The notes: generated by a model from the letters alone, not told the origin. A DNA stretch of 64,000 nucleotides from Pseudalkalibacillus hwajinpoensis (GCF_015234585.1 NZ_JADFCM010000008.1:1612001-1676000); one strand, 5' to 3'. Shown: positions 1 through 8,403, counted from the stretch's first letter. Made by a program: numbers and translations.

Positions 1-321
1 TTCTAGAAAAAGAAGGATACCAATGGCCGCAACCATCATTCTCATCCCATCAGCGCCTTCTAACTTTTTGAAAATAAGCTGTTGCGTCACTACTCCAAGA
101 AGAGCAACGACAGTAATCGATGCAATGATAGCGATCCAATAGTGAAAACCAAAACCTACCATCATCATTAAGGTAACGTAAGCACCCACCATATAAAAAG
201 CACCATGAGCAAAATTGGGAACATGTAAAATACCGAAAACCAGTGTTAAACCAAGGGCGACAAGCGTGTAAACGCTTCCAATTGTAAGTCCGTTAAAAAT
301 CTGCTGGAAAAGGAGCTCCAT
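1..321 (-). CDS. Branched-chain amino acid ABC transporter permease LivH-type (partial)
   Basis: The N-terminal 107 codons of an inner-membrane ABC permease run off the left edge of the window. The start ATG is preceded by a GAGGAGGAATAAC ribosome-binding site. The protein begins MELLFQQIFNGLTIGSVYTL, and a conserved stretch VPNFAHGAFYMVGAY follows; both are typical of LivH/BraD permeases for leucine, isoleucine and valine or related substrates. Several hydrophobic segments are visible. It lies downstream of the acyl-CoA degradation genes on the same strand, so it may import a substrate of that locus, but this is inference and a hairpin separates it from the gene upstream. Confidence 0.85.
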   Translation of the reverse strand, partial: MELLFQQIFNGLTIGSVYTLVALGLTLVFGILHVPNFAHGAFYMVGAYVTLMMMVGFGFHYWIAIIASITVVALLGVVTQQLIFKKLEGADGMRMMVAAIGILLFLE

Positions 322-396
322 GTTATTCCTCCTCTATTAGATAGGATCCAGACTAAGGGGACGGCGGACTTATGAAGAGAATTCAAGATGTGGGAA

Positions 397-432
397 TTAA
401 TCTGGATTGAAGAAATCATCAATCCAGATTAA
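397..432 (-). terminator. Hairpin between crotonase gene and livH
   Basis: A perfect 14-bp stem (397-410 pairs with 419-432) with an 8-nt loop lies just past the stop codon of the crotonase gene. It lacks a long U tract, so it could be a weak terminator or an mRNA-stabilising hairpin. Confidence 0.5.
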
Positions 433-437
433 CAAGT

Positions 438-1229
438 TTATTTACCTTTAAATTGAGGAGCACGTTTTTCTTTAAACGCATTTGCGCCTTCTTTGTGATC
501 TTCTGTCGTTACCATTAAAGCCTGAGTAATACGTTCTTGTTCAAGCACTTCAGATAAAGATGAAGTGAGTGAAGCATCGGCAATCTTTTTAATAAAACCA
601 TATGCTTTACCAGGGCCTCTAGAAAGCTTATCAGCATATGCCATTGCTTCTTCCTCTAAGCTAGCTAAAGGATAAGTTTGATTTACAATATTTAATTGTT
701 TCGCTTCTTTTGCAGTAATAGGCTGGGCAGAGAAGAAAAGCTCTTTCGCCTTATAAGGACCGATTAAACGCGGAAGGAAAGATAGTCCCCCACCATCTGA
801 AATTAATCCGACCTGAGAGAAACTTAATACGAAACTACTATCTTCTGCTGCTAGAATAATGTCACTAGCGAGCGCTAGATTAAATCCTGCTCCAGCAGCA
901 AAACCATGAATAACTGAAATAATCGGCTTCTCAAGGTCCCTCATCGTAAGAACCAGTTCATTTAACTTACCAATATGTTCATAAACTTCTGTTGAAGAAG
1001 TATCCCCCATCGTTTTTACATCACCACCGGCACTGAAAGAACGGCCGGCACCTGAAAGCATAACAACTCGAATGTCGTCGTTTTCTTTCGCATCTTGAAT
1101 CGCTTTTGTTAGTCCTAAGATCATTTCGGGACTAAACGCATTTAGCGCTTCAGGTCGATTAAGTGTAAGATGAAGCACAGCACCATGTACATTTACTTTA
1201 AGATGATCCGTTTTTACTGTTGTTTCCAT
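438..1229 (-). CDS. Enoyl-CoA hydratase/isomerase family protein, PaaG-like isomerase type
   Basis: A 263-residue crotonase-fold protein. The oxyanion-hole regions are at about residues 60-71 (SGAGRSFSAGGD) and 109-116 (GFAAGAGF). The two glutamates of true hydratases are not seen: the first position is Asn in GAGFNLAL and the second is replaced in the stretch FSQVGLISDGGG. An Asp at about residue 145 is kept, as in PaaG-type isomerases (ring-1,2-epoxyphenylacetyl-CoA isomerase, Delta3-Delta2 enoyl-CoA isomerase). I therefore infer a double-bond isomerase role in beta-oxidation rather than hydration. Last catabolic gene of the unit starting at 7732; SD AAGGAG precedes the ATG. Confidence 0.85.
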   Translation of the reverse strand: METTVKTDHLKVNVHGAVLHLTLNRPEALNAFSPEMILGLTKAIQDAKENDDIRVVMLSGAGRSFSAGGDVKTMGDTSSTEVYEHIGKLNELVLTMRDLEKPIISVIHGFAAGAGFNLALASDIILAAEDSSFVLSFSQVGLISDGGGLSFLPRLIGPYKAKELFFSAQPITAKEAKQLNIVNQTYPLASLEEEAMAYADKLSRGPGKAYGFIKKIADASLTSSLSEVLEQERITQALMVTTEDHKEGANAFKEKRAPQFKGK

Positions 1230-1251
1230 TTTTAAACACTCTCCTTATTTT

Positions 1252-2022
1252 TTATACGATGAGCCAGCCACCGTCGACTAATAGATCAGATCCAGTCATA
1301 TAACTCGCTTCAGGTGAAGCAGCAAATGAAATAACGTTTGCAATTTCTTCAGCCTGTCCCACTCGATTCAAAGCGGTATTTCGCTTAATTGACGCCTCAA
1401 ACCTTTCATTCTTCAAACCGTCTTCTGTTAACGGAGTTTCAACAAATCCAGGGGAAACTGAATTCACTCGAATGTATGGGGAAAGTTCTACCGCCAGTGC
1501 TCTTGTAAAATTAATAACGGCTGCTTTCGCTGCACTATAATGAGGAATTTGTGCACCAGCCTTATGCCCTGATAACGAGGCTACGTTCACGATAGAGAAA
1601 TCTACCATTTCTTCCTCTTTCTTTGCGGTTTCTAGCATTAATTTCCCCAGCGCCTTCGAAACGAGAAAAACACTTTTTAAATTCACATTTTGTGCATGAT
1701 CCCAATTTTCTTCCGTCATTTCAAGAATGGGGGAACCTTGAGACCCTCCAGCATTATTAATTAATACATGAAGAGTTTCAGTACTTTCTTTAACGAATGT
1801 TGTTAGGTGATCAATTTGTTCCTGCTTTGTTACGTCAGCTACAAAAGTAAGAACTTTTCCTTCAAGTTCTTTAAGCTCGTTAGCCGTTTGCAACAGCTTA
1901 GCCTCTGTACGGCCAACAAGAATAACCGTTCCTCCTTCACTCGCTATCCGCTTTGCAGTCATGGCACCGATTCCGCTGCCACCCCCGGTTATCACTGCCG
2001 TTCGTCCTGAAAATCTTCCCAT
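1252..2022 (-). CDS. SDR family NAD(P)-dependent oxidoreductase
   Basis: Classical short-chain dehydrogenase of 256 residues. It has the N-terminal Rossmann motif TGGGSGIG, the NNAGG motif, a catalytic Ser in NVASLSG and the YSAAKAA Tyr-x-x-x-Lys active site. The C-terminal DGGW motif is usual for the family. The frame opens three codons earlier at a GTG (2031), but ATG at 2022 is preceded by GCGGTGA at proper spacing and is preferred. It probably oxidises or reduces a hydroxyacyl-CoA or keto intermediate of the surrounding pathway; substrate unknown. It starts 15 bp after the stop of the acyl-CoA dehydrogenase gene. Confidence 0.85.
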   Translation of the reverse strand: MGRFSGRTAVITGGGSGIGAMTAKRIASEGGTVILVGRTEAKLLQTANELKELEGKVLTFVADVTKQEQIDHLTTFVKESTETLHVLINNAGGSQGSPILEMTEENWDHAQNVNLKSVFLVSKALGKLMLETAKKEEEMVDFSIVNVASLSGHKAGAQIPHYSAAKAAVINFTRALAVELSPYIRVNSVSPGFVETPLTEDGLKNERFEASIKRNTALNRVGQAEEIANVISFAASPEASYMTGSDLLVDGGWLIV

Positions 2023-2037
2023 TTCTTTCACCGCTTT

Positions 2038-3786
2038 CTAAACTTCGTACTTTAATTTATTGTAGCTTTGTTTTGCAATTAGTCGATTTCGTTCTAGCGA
2101 ACTTCCAAAGTCATATTTCGAAAGTTCTTGAATAATTAATCCTAATGTTTGTTCCTTTTCATCTTGAGAGAGTACGCTCATAACCAGTTTGCGAGCTGAC
2201 GTTTCTACTTGCAAAAGAGCTTCTTCAAGGAAAGTTCTAGCTAGCATCTGCTTCAAATCACCGGCTGATCCATCCTTCTTAAATGCTCGGAGAACTGCAG
2301 CTTCACTTGCATAAAGCATAATCGCTATATTCGCAAGCTTCATAAGGGATTCTTGATGCTCCATCAGTTCTTTACCATGCTCTTTGTAGGCTACACCTGC
2401 ACATACAAGAAATACATTTCGTATGCTTTGAATAGCCGCTTCTTCATTTAATAAACGATTGTTCGGCTGCATTAATGCCTGCTTCGCTTTTTCAATGTGC
2501 TCTTCAAGAAGAATTTCGCCTTTCATCGCTTTCTTAAATAAATTTCCTGGTATTAACAAACGATTTACTTCATTCGTTCCTTCAAAAATTCGGTTGATTC
2601 TGGAATCGCGGTACATCTGCTCAATTGGGTATTCCTGAATAAATCCTGCCCCGCCATGAAGTTGTAATGACTCATCAACAACTTGATCGAGCGTTTCAGA
2701 TCCAAATACTTTACAAATAGCGCACTCCACGGCATACTCCATCATTTGCTTTCCAACAATCCTGTGGTCTTCTTCGTCATATAAACCTTCCATCGCACCT
2801 TCAAGTAGAGAGGCTGTCCGATATTGTAGTGATTCTGAAGCATAAATTTTAGCCATCATCATCGCTACTTTTTCTTGAGTAGCTGAAAAACCGGCAATGG
2901 TTCGACCAAATTGTTTACGCTCACTTGTATGTTGTAACGCCAGTCCTAGAGCATGTTTTGCTCCTCCAGTACAAGCAGATCCCAGATTAAACCTTCCCAA
3001 ATTCAAGACATTAAGAGCAATAACGTGACCTTTCCCTTTATCACCAAGAAGGTTATCAATTGGAACTAGGCAATCTTCTAAAATAACCGATCTTGTCGAT
3101 GATCCTTTTATACCCATCTTCTTTTCTTCTGGCCCAAGAGAAATACCTGGAAAATTCTTTTCTACGATAAATGCCGAGAAGTGCTTTCCGTCTATTTTGG
3201 CATAAATAATAAAAGTATCTGAAAAGACCGCATTCGTGATATAAAGCTTTGTCCCATTTAAAATATAATGAGTGCCTTCCTCATTTAAAATAGCCGTGGT
3301 TTGGGATGCAAGGGCATCAGAGCCTGCGTTAGGTTCAGTTAAACAGTAAGCACCAATGTATTCGCCTGAAGCGAGTTTCGGTAAATAATGATTCTTTTGT
3401 TCCTTCGTTCCAAAATGTGTAATTGGAAGCGTAGCGATGCAAGTGTGGTTGGATTGAGCAACGCCATAACTACCTGTCCGGCCAACCACTTCTCCTACAA
3501 TCCCTTTTGAAACTTTATCTAGTCCAAGACCACCATATTTCTCAGGAATGCTATGACCGAGAAGACCAAGATCACCAGCTTTTTTTATCAAAGTTACAAC
3601 CTTGTCAAACTGTTGATTTTCAATCGATTCTCTATGCGGTTCAACCTCTTTAGTAATAAACTGGTGAGCTGTTTTTGCAATCATTTTATGTTCATCGGTA
3701 AAATCTTCTGGTGTGAATATTTCTTCTGAACTAGAATGTTGAAACATAAAATCCGCACCAGAACGACTAGACTTGGTTTGTGTCAT
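2038..3786 (-). CDS. Acyl-CoA dehydrogenase (long FadE-like form)
   Basis: A 582-residue FAD-dependent acyl-CoA dehydrogenase, longer than the usual ~380 because of a C-terminal extension, as in Bacillus FadE/MmgC-like enzymes. Visible motifs include YCLTEPNAGSDA (FAD/substrate region), the GKQFGRTI-like stretch RKQFGRTI, LQLHGGAGFIQEYPIEQMYRD and the catalytic Glu motif NRIFEGTNEVNR. It catalyses the first step of beta-oxidation, passing electrons to ETF. The start ATG has SD GAGGAGG seven bases upstream, inside the end of the ComB-like gene (20-bp overlap), which implies translational coupling. Confidence 0.93.
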   Translation of the reverse strand: MTQTKSSRSGADFMFQHSSSEEIFTPEDFTDEHKMIAKTAHQFITKEVEPHRESIENQQFDKVVTLIKKAGDLGLLGHSIPEKYGGLGLDKVSKGIVGEVVGRTGSYGVAQSNHTCIATLPITHFGTKEQKNHYLPKLASGEYIGAYCLTEPNAGSDALASQTTAILNEEGTHYILNGTKLYITNAVFSDTFIIYAKIDGKHFSAFIVEKNFPGISLGPEEKKMGIKGSSTRSVILEDCLVPIDNLLGDKGKGHVIALNVLNLGRFNLGSACTGGAKHALGLALQHTSERKQFGRTIAGFSATQEKVAMMMAKIYASESLQYRTASLLEGAMEGLYDEEDHRIVGKQMMEYAVECAICKVFGSETLDQVVDESLQLHGGAGFIQEYPIEQMYRDSRINRIFEGTNEVNRLLIPGNLFKKAMKGEILLEEHIEKAKQALMQPNNRLLNEEAAIQSIRNVFLVCAGVAYKEHGKELMEHQESLMKLANIAIMLYASEAAVLRAFKKDGSAGDLKQMLARTFLEEALLQVETSARKLVMSVLSQDEKEQTLGLIIQELSKYDFGSSLERNRLIAKQSYNKLKYEV

Positions 3787-4519
3787 GATGAACCTCCTCT
3801 CGAACCACCATTTTTTGCGCCTTCACATAAGGGACGATTGAGAAAATCCCTTCGGAAGCAACAAAACTTACTTCTTCTTCAAATCCGTACCTCTTAATCA
3901 TTTCACCGACTCGCGAGGAAAGTAACACGTCCTCACCGCTTTTCGAACTACCTTCATAAAATGAAACAGCAGCACGTGAGGAATCAGTAAGCTCCCAATC
4001 GTGAGTAGTAAGCATTTGATGTATAAGATATCCAGCACCGTAGAAGTCCTCCAAGGCAAATTCGCCGGATGAACCCGAGCAAACAATCACAATCGTTTCC
4101 TCTCGGTGACTATCATTGAGCTTTTTTGCGATGGCATGACCGTTCAGTAACGAAGCCACATACACTCGTTTAGCTTCTCTCGTTCGTTTAATTGCTACGG
4201 TTCCATTTGTAGTTGATAAAATTAACGTTTTTCCTTTAACAGCTTTCTTTAATTGCAATGGATTAGGATCTAGAAACCCTTCAATTGTTCGCCCTTCATA
4301 CTCACCTGAAAGCAAATAACTTCCTTCAGGTAACGTTTTCGCTTCTTGCAATGCTTCGTGTTGATCTAGAACAGGAATAACCCGTTCTGCACCAAATTCA
4401 AGTGCTGAGGTTATGGTTGATGTTGCTAGAAGAATATCAAGCACAACCGCAATTTTTTCTTCACTAATTTTTGCCTGATCAATATCTTCCTTTTTTAAAA
4501 CGACATGTATTTTTCCCAT
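3767..4519 (-). CDS. 2-phosphosulfolactate phosphatase family protein (ComB/YitC-like)
   Basis: A 250-residue ComB-family protein. ComB is a Mg-dependent phosphatase that makes 3-sulfolactate from 2-phosphosulfolactate, in coenzyme M synthesis or, in Bacillus, spore sulfolactate synthesis (YitC). Family features seen are the N-terminal VVLDILLATSTITSAL, the STTNGT motif and the CSGSSGEFALEDFYGAG stretch. No comA/yitD partner is in the window. Instead the gene sits between an APH-like kinase (8 bp upstream) and an acyl-CoA dehydrogenase (20-bp overlap), so its substrate here may be a phosphorylated acyl intermediate rather than phosphosulfolactate. That is inference. SD AGGAG before the ATG. 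Confidence 0.85.
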   Translation of the reverse strand: MGKIHVVLKKEDIDQAKISEEKIAVVLDILLATSTITSALEFGAERVIPVLDQHEALQEAKTLPEGSYLLSGEYEGRTIEGFLDPNPLQLKKAVKGKTLILSTTNGTVAIKRTREAKRVYVASLLNGHAIAKKLNDSHREETIVIVCSGSSGEFALEDFYGAGYLIHQMLTTHDWELTDSSRAAVSFYEGSSKSGEDVLLSSRVGEMIKRYGFEEEVSFVASEGIFSIVPYVKAQKMVVREEVHHDTNQV

Positions 4520-4527
4520 ATGAACTC

Positions 4528-5592
4528 CTAACGCTTTACTTTGGCATTGTCACGAGCATGTGCAATTAAACTCGCTACAAACTGATTAAGATGACGAAAG
4601 CGTTCATCCGATGTTTGACCCATTTTCCAGCGATAATAGATTTGCTGACAAATGACAGCAAGTTTGAAATAAGCAAATGTTAAATAGAAGTTCATTTGCG
4701 AGACATCACGCCCTGATTTAGTAGCATAAGACGCAATAAATTCTTCTCTCGTCATAAATCCATTCATAACAGTTACCGGTGCTTTACCCATGCCCTTTTT
4801 TAAGATTTCTGGGTCATCTTGTTGCAACCAGTACCCCATTGCGGCACCAAGATCAGCCAGAGGATCACCAACAGTTGTCATTTCCCAATCGAATAAACCT
4901 ACCATTTTGCTATAGTCTTCCTGATCAAACATCGCATTGTTTAATTTATAGTCGTAGTGAATCACAGTAGGGCTTTGTGATTTAGGGATATTCGAAGCCA
5001 TCCATGTCGTCAATTCATCAATACCAGGAATATCATCTGTTTTCGAGCGGTTATATCGTTTGATCCAGCCGTGCACCTGACGTTCCATGAAACCATCAGG
5101 GTGAGTAACTTTAATTAAATTTGTCTTCTGATAATCAACACTGTGCAAATCAACTAGCGTATCTACCATCGTTTCTGAGATCCTTCTGCACAACTCTTCA
5201 GTAGGTTGAACGCCATCAGGAAACGAGGTGTCAAGCACAATTCCCCTTCTTCTTTCCATAAGAAAGAATGGGGCATCAAGTAAAGTTTCATTATAGATGT
5301 ATGGTTTTGGTGCTAGTGGGAAAACGGGATGTAATTCTCTTAAAATCGTATACTCTCGTTCCATGTCATGCGCTTTTGGAGCAACTGGACCAAGAGGCGG
5401 TCTTCTGAGAACTGCTTCCCACTCACCAACCGATAGTTGATACGTCAAATTTGAGTGACCTGTTCCAAACTGTTCAACTATGAGAGGATCATCACTCAGA
5501 TGTTCAATGTTTTCCTTAATAAACCTCTCTAGTTTATTTAGATCGAGCTGTTCTCCATCTCGGACAGGTATCGTATCGTGTGAATAGGTCAT
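4528..5592 (-). CDS. Phosphotransferase (APH) family kinase, ACAD10/11-kinase-like
   Basis: A 354-residue protein-kinase-fold phosphotransferase. It shows the nucleotide-loop region GTGHSNLTYQL, the lysine/arginine-rich VLRRPPLGP stretch, the catalytic Brenner-type loop HYDYKLNNAMFD and the metal-binding Asp in GLFDWEMTTVGDPLADLG. The VLRRPPLGPVAP element is typical of the subgroup fused to acyl-CoA dehydrogenases in ACAD10/ACAD11 and related to LvaA, which phosphorylates 4-hydroxyacyl-CoAs. This context of beta-oxidation genes fits the same role. It is followed after 8 bp by the ComB-like phosphatase. SD AGGAG before ATG. Confidence 0.85.
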   Translation of the reverse strand: MTYSHDTIPVRDGEQLDLNKLERFIKENIEHLSDDPLIVEQFGTGHSNLTYQLSVGEWEAVLRRPPLGPVAPKAHDMEREYTILRELHPVFPLAPKPYIYNETLLDAPFFLMERRRGIVLDTSFPDGVQPTEELCRRISETMVDTLVDLHSVDYQKTNLIKVTHPDGFMERQVHGWIKRYNRSKTDDIPGIDELTTWMASNIPKSQSPTVIHYDYKLNNAMFDQEDYSKMVGLFDWEMTTVGDPLADLGAAMGYWLQQDDPEILKKGMGKAPVTVMNGFMTREEFIASYATKSGRDVSQMNFYLTFAYFKLAVICQQIYYRWKMGQTSDERFRHLNQFVASLIAHARDNAKVKR

Positions 5593-5648
5593 ACGCCACT
5601 CTCCTGATTACGTAATATTCAGTCATTTACCCTTAAAAAACACCACGC

Positions 5649-6053
5649 TTATAGCAGTTGATAAGATTCCTCAAGCTTACTTCGCAATTCATCCGGTATA
5701 ACTTCGCTTACTTGTTTCTTAAAATCATAATAGACGACAGTCGCTTCACCTTCAGCTACTACACCATCACTCTCCGTATCCTTTATATAGTGCATGAGTG
5801 TAAAGCTTTTTGTGCCAATTCGCTTAACAGTCGTTTCTACATGAAGTGACTGTTTAAAATAAGCTTGTTTTAGAAAATCACATTTCGTAGAAACGAGAAT
5901 AAATGGCCAATCATCTGTTCCAGAACGTTTACCTAGATAATCAAAAAATTGTACACGTGCTTCCTCGAGGTATATAAAGTAGCTTGTGTTATTAACATGG
6001 CCAAGCGCATCCGTTTCACAAAATCTTACTCTCACACTTGTATGAACGCTCAT
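5649..6053 (-). CDS. Acyl-CoA thioesterase, 4HBT/YbgC-like hot-dog protein
   Basis: A 134-residue single hot-dog-fold protein. The motif RFCETDALGHVNNTSYFIYLEEAR carries the catalytic Asp at about residue 15 in the TDALGHVNN signature of 4-hydroxybenzoyl-CoA thioesterase-type enzymes. It would hydrolyse acyl-CoA thioesters in the cytoplasm, perhaps releasing CoA from dead-end intermediates. It lies 18 bp after the enoyl-CoA hydratase in the same transcription unit. Length matches the family. Substrate chain length cannot be read from the sequence. Confidence 0.85.
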   Translation of the reverse strand: MSVHTSVRVRFCETDALGHVNNTSYFIYLEEARVQFFDYLGKRSGTDDWPFILVSTKCDFLKQAYFKQSLHVETTVKRIGTKSFTLMHYIKDTESDGVVAEGEATVVYYDFKKQVSEVIPDELRSKLEESYQLL

Positions 6054-6071
6054 ATCGATTCCTCTTTTCTA

Positions 6072-6848
6072 TTACTTATGAGTAAAAGCAGGCTTTCTCT
6101 TTTCGATAAATGCTTGAACGCCTTCTTTAATGTCATCTGTTTGGAAAACTTCCTCGAACAATTCCGCCTCAAGCTCAACAGCTGATTCAATTGGAAGATG
6201 AGCTCCTTTATTCACAGCGTGCTTAATTCGTGATAAAGCCTGTAGAGATTGTCCGGTTATTTTGGCAGCTAGGCCCTGCGCATAAGCCATTCCCTGGCCC
6301 GACGGTACAACGTGATTTACTAGGCCATATCGATCGGCTTCTTCTGCAGAAATCGGTTCTCCTGTAAACATCATTTCTTTTGCTTTTGCTTCTCCAATCA
6401 GTCTAGGGAGCCGCTGAGTTCCCCCACCACCTGGGAAAAGACCTAGCTTTATTTCAGGAAGTCCGAGTTGAGCATGCTCTTCAGCAATACGCATATCGCA
6501 TGTCATCGCAAGTTCACATCCACCGCCGAATGTTAAACCATTAAGAACCGCAATTGTTGGCTTAGGAAAGTGATCAAGATAGTTTAATACCTGATGAGTT
6601 TCCATCACGATATCTTTAAACCCTGTATGTCCAATCCACTCAGGAAATTCCTTAATATCTGCACCAGCCATGAATGCTTTATTACCAGCACCTGTTAAAA
6701 TCACTGCAACAGCATCTTGATTGGCTTCTAACTCTGTAAATACTTCAAAAAGTTCTGTAGATACTTGCTTACTCATCACATTTAAAGGGGGATTATTAAT
6801 CGTCACAACCGCTGTTTTCTCATGAATTTCATACGTTACCATTTTCAT
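6072..6848 (-). CDS. Enoyl-CoA hydratase
   Basis: A 258-residue crotonase with both catalytic glutamates: Glu at about 112 in GGGCELAMTCD and Glu at about 132 in LPEIKLGLFPGGGGTQ. This makes it a bona fide 2-enoyl-CoA hydratase, unlike the isomerase-type paralogue at 438-1229. The ATG overlaps the TAA stop of the 3-hydroxyacyl-CoA dehydrogenase gene (TAATG), with SD GAAGGAGTG inside that gene, so the two are translationally coupled and carry out consecutive beta-oxidation steps. Confidence 0.92.
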   Translation of the reverse strand: MKMVTYEIHEKTAVVTINNPPLNVMSKQVSTELFEVFTELEANQDAVAVILTGAGNKAFMAGADIKEFPEWIGHTGFKDIVMETHQVLNYLDHFPKPTIAVLNGLTFGGGCELAMTCDMRIAEEHAQLGLPEIKLGLFPGGGGTQRLPRLIGEAKAKEMMFTGEPISAEEADRYGLVNHVVPSGQGMAYAQGLAAKITGQSLQALSRIKHAVNKGAHLPIESAVELEAELFEEVFQTDDIKEGVQAFIEKRKPAFTHK

Positions 6849-7732
6849 TAATTCTTCACTCCTTCTTTTGTATAGTCATACCAGCCTTTACCTGTTTTTC
6901 TTCCTAATGTTCCAGCTTTCACTTTATCTTCTATCGCCTTTGAAGGTTTATCCTCTGGATTACCTGTTTCATTATAGCGTTGCTGCATCACGTAATAACC
7001 TACATCAATTCCTGATAAATCCATCAATTCAAACGGACCGATCGGATGATTTAAGGCTTTTCTACAGATGAGGTCAATATCTTCAAAATCAGCGATGCCT
7101 TCCTCATATAAATACATCGCTTCTTTTTGTAAGGCACCAAGAATGCGATTCGCAACAAAACCGGAAATCTCTTTCTTTAACAATAAACCTGTTCGATTAA
7201 TTTGCTCACAAACAGCCATTGTAAGCTTAGCTGTTTCTTCCGACGTTGCATCGCTCATAACAACTTCCACACAATCCATCACTAGTGGTGGGAAGAAAAA
7301 GTGCATATTGACAACTTTATCTTTACGATTCGTTGCGGACGCAATTAACGAGTTCACAATCGTTGAACTATTCGTAGCAAGAATTGTATTCGGATCAGCT
7401 AGTTGATCGAGCTTTTCAAATACCTCTCGTTTCACGTCTAACTTCTCTACAATTGCTTCAATGATAAAATCAGCTCGAACAGTAGCTTCTTCAAGACTAG
7501 TCGTGAATTGCAGGCGTTCAAATGCTGCTGATTTTTGTTCTTCGCTTATCTTCCCTTTTGAAACCCACTTTGACATAATTCCTTCAAGCTTTTCTCCAGC
7601 TTCTTTTAGTGCTTTTTCATTGATATCTTGAATGGTTGTTTCATAGCCACCAAGTGCGCAAAGCATCCCAATTTGGTGACCCATTGAACCTGCTCCCAAT
7701 ACTGTAATGTTCTTGACTTCATCGATTTTCAT
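6848..7732 (-). CDS. 3-hydroxyacyl-CoA dehydrogenase family protein
   Basis: A 294-residue NAD-dependent dehydrogenase of the 3-hydroxybutyryl-CoA dehydrogenase family. It has the Rossmann motif GAGSMGHQIG at residues 13-22, ATNSSTI with the active-site Ser near 122, and the C-terminal domain beginning near GFVANRIL. The usual HFFNP motif reads HFFFPP (His144, Phe147), so the Asn that supports the catalytic His in characterised enzymes is replaced by Phe. First gene of the unit running down to 438; strong SD AAGGAGG. Its promoter carries cre and TetR-type operators. Confidence 0.88.
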   Translation of the reverse strand: MKIDEVKNITVLGAGSMGHQIGMLCALGGYETTIQDINEKALKEAGEKLEGIMSKWVSKGKISEEQKSAAFERLQFTTSLEEATVRADFIIEAIVEKLDVKREVFEKLDQLADPNTILATNSSTIVNSLIASATNRKDKVVNMHFFFPPLVMDCVEVVMSDATSEETAKLTMAVCEQINRTGLLLKKEISGFVANRILGALQKEAMYLYEEGIADFEDIDLICRKALNHPIGPFELMDLSGIDVGYYVMQQRYNETGNPEDKPSKAIEDKVKAGTLGRKTGKGWYDYTKEGVKN

Positions 7733-7750
7733 ACCTTTTCCTCCTTAATT

Positions 7751-7794
7751 AACTAACCGGTTAGAATGTTTTGATCGAAAGCGTTTACATTATA
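7751..7794 (-). promoter_or_regulatory. Promoter with cre site and TetR-type operator
   Basis: Reading leftward, a TATAAT -10 (7789-7794) is followed by a cre-like sequence (7776-7789, 13 of 14 matches to TGWAANCGNTNWCA) and then the palindrome CTAACCGGTTAG (7753-7764). The layout predicts CcpA catabolite repression plus induction by release of a TetR-family repressor. Related operators occur at 14075 and 17344. Confidence 0.7.
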
Positions 7795-7814
7795 GTGAAA
7801 TGAGAAAGGAAAGC

Positions 7815-8384
7815 TTATTCGCTTTCCTCTATTCCGTTTAGTACCATATCCACAAAAATGCTAGCTACTTCCTTATCTGAAACTGGACCGTTTGGTTTAT
7901 ACCACTGATACGTCCAGTTTGTAATGCCAAGAATGGCAAACGTCACAATCCCAATATTGAGATCACTTTTGAATTCTCCGTTTTCAACACCTTGTTTTAA
8001 TAGATCCTGAAAGTAATAGCGAATTTGATCACGCTTTGGAAGAATTTCGGCTAAGTTTTCTTCTTTCAAGTTTTTCATCTCACGGAAGAAAACTCGTGCA
8101 CTATGACCTTCTAATTCGACGTTGTGAATTAACATGTACACCATATCGTATAGCTTAGTTTTACAATCTTTCGACACATCTTCTAAAATTTCCTTTTGTT
8201 GCTTAATCATTCCGTCGATATAAGAAGAGTGAATATCCATCAGCAGTTCTTCTTTACTCTTAAAATAGTAATAAAATGTGCCCTTCGTTACGCCAATGGC
8301 ATCGACAATATCTTGAATTGACGTTTCACTAAAGCCTTGCTTCTCAAAAAGCTCAATACTTTTGACAGTCAGTTTGTGTTTCAT
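7815..8384 (-). CDS. TetR/AcrR family transcriptional regulator, FadR-like
   Basis: A 189-residue TetR-family protein. The N-terminal helix-turn-helix is typical (FEKQGFSETSIQDIVDAIGV then TKGTFYYYFKSKEELL). The C-terminal part resembles the ligand domain of Bacillus fatty-acid regulators that sense long-chain acyl-CoA (PF17932-like). It sits between the two catabolic units and is the likely local repressor. Its own promoter overlaps a palindrome different from the operator of the catabolic units. SD GAGAGGG before ATG. Confidence 0.88.
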   Translation of the reverse strand: MKHKLTVKSIELFEKQGFSETSIQDIVDAIGVTKGTFYYYFKSKEELLMDIHSSYIDGMIKQQKEILEDVSKDCKTKLYDMVYMLIHNVELEGHSARVFFREMKNLKEENLAEILPKRDQIRYYFQDLLKQGVENGEFKSDLNIGIVTFAILGITNWTYQWYKPNGPVSDKEVASIFVDMVLNGIEESE

Positions 8385-8403
8385 GCTAGTACCCTCTCAA
8401 TCT

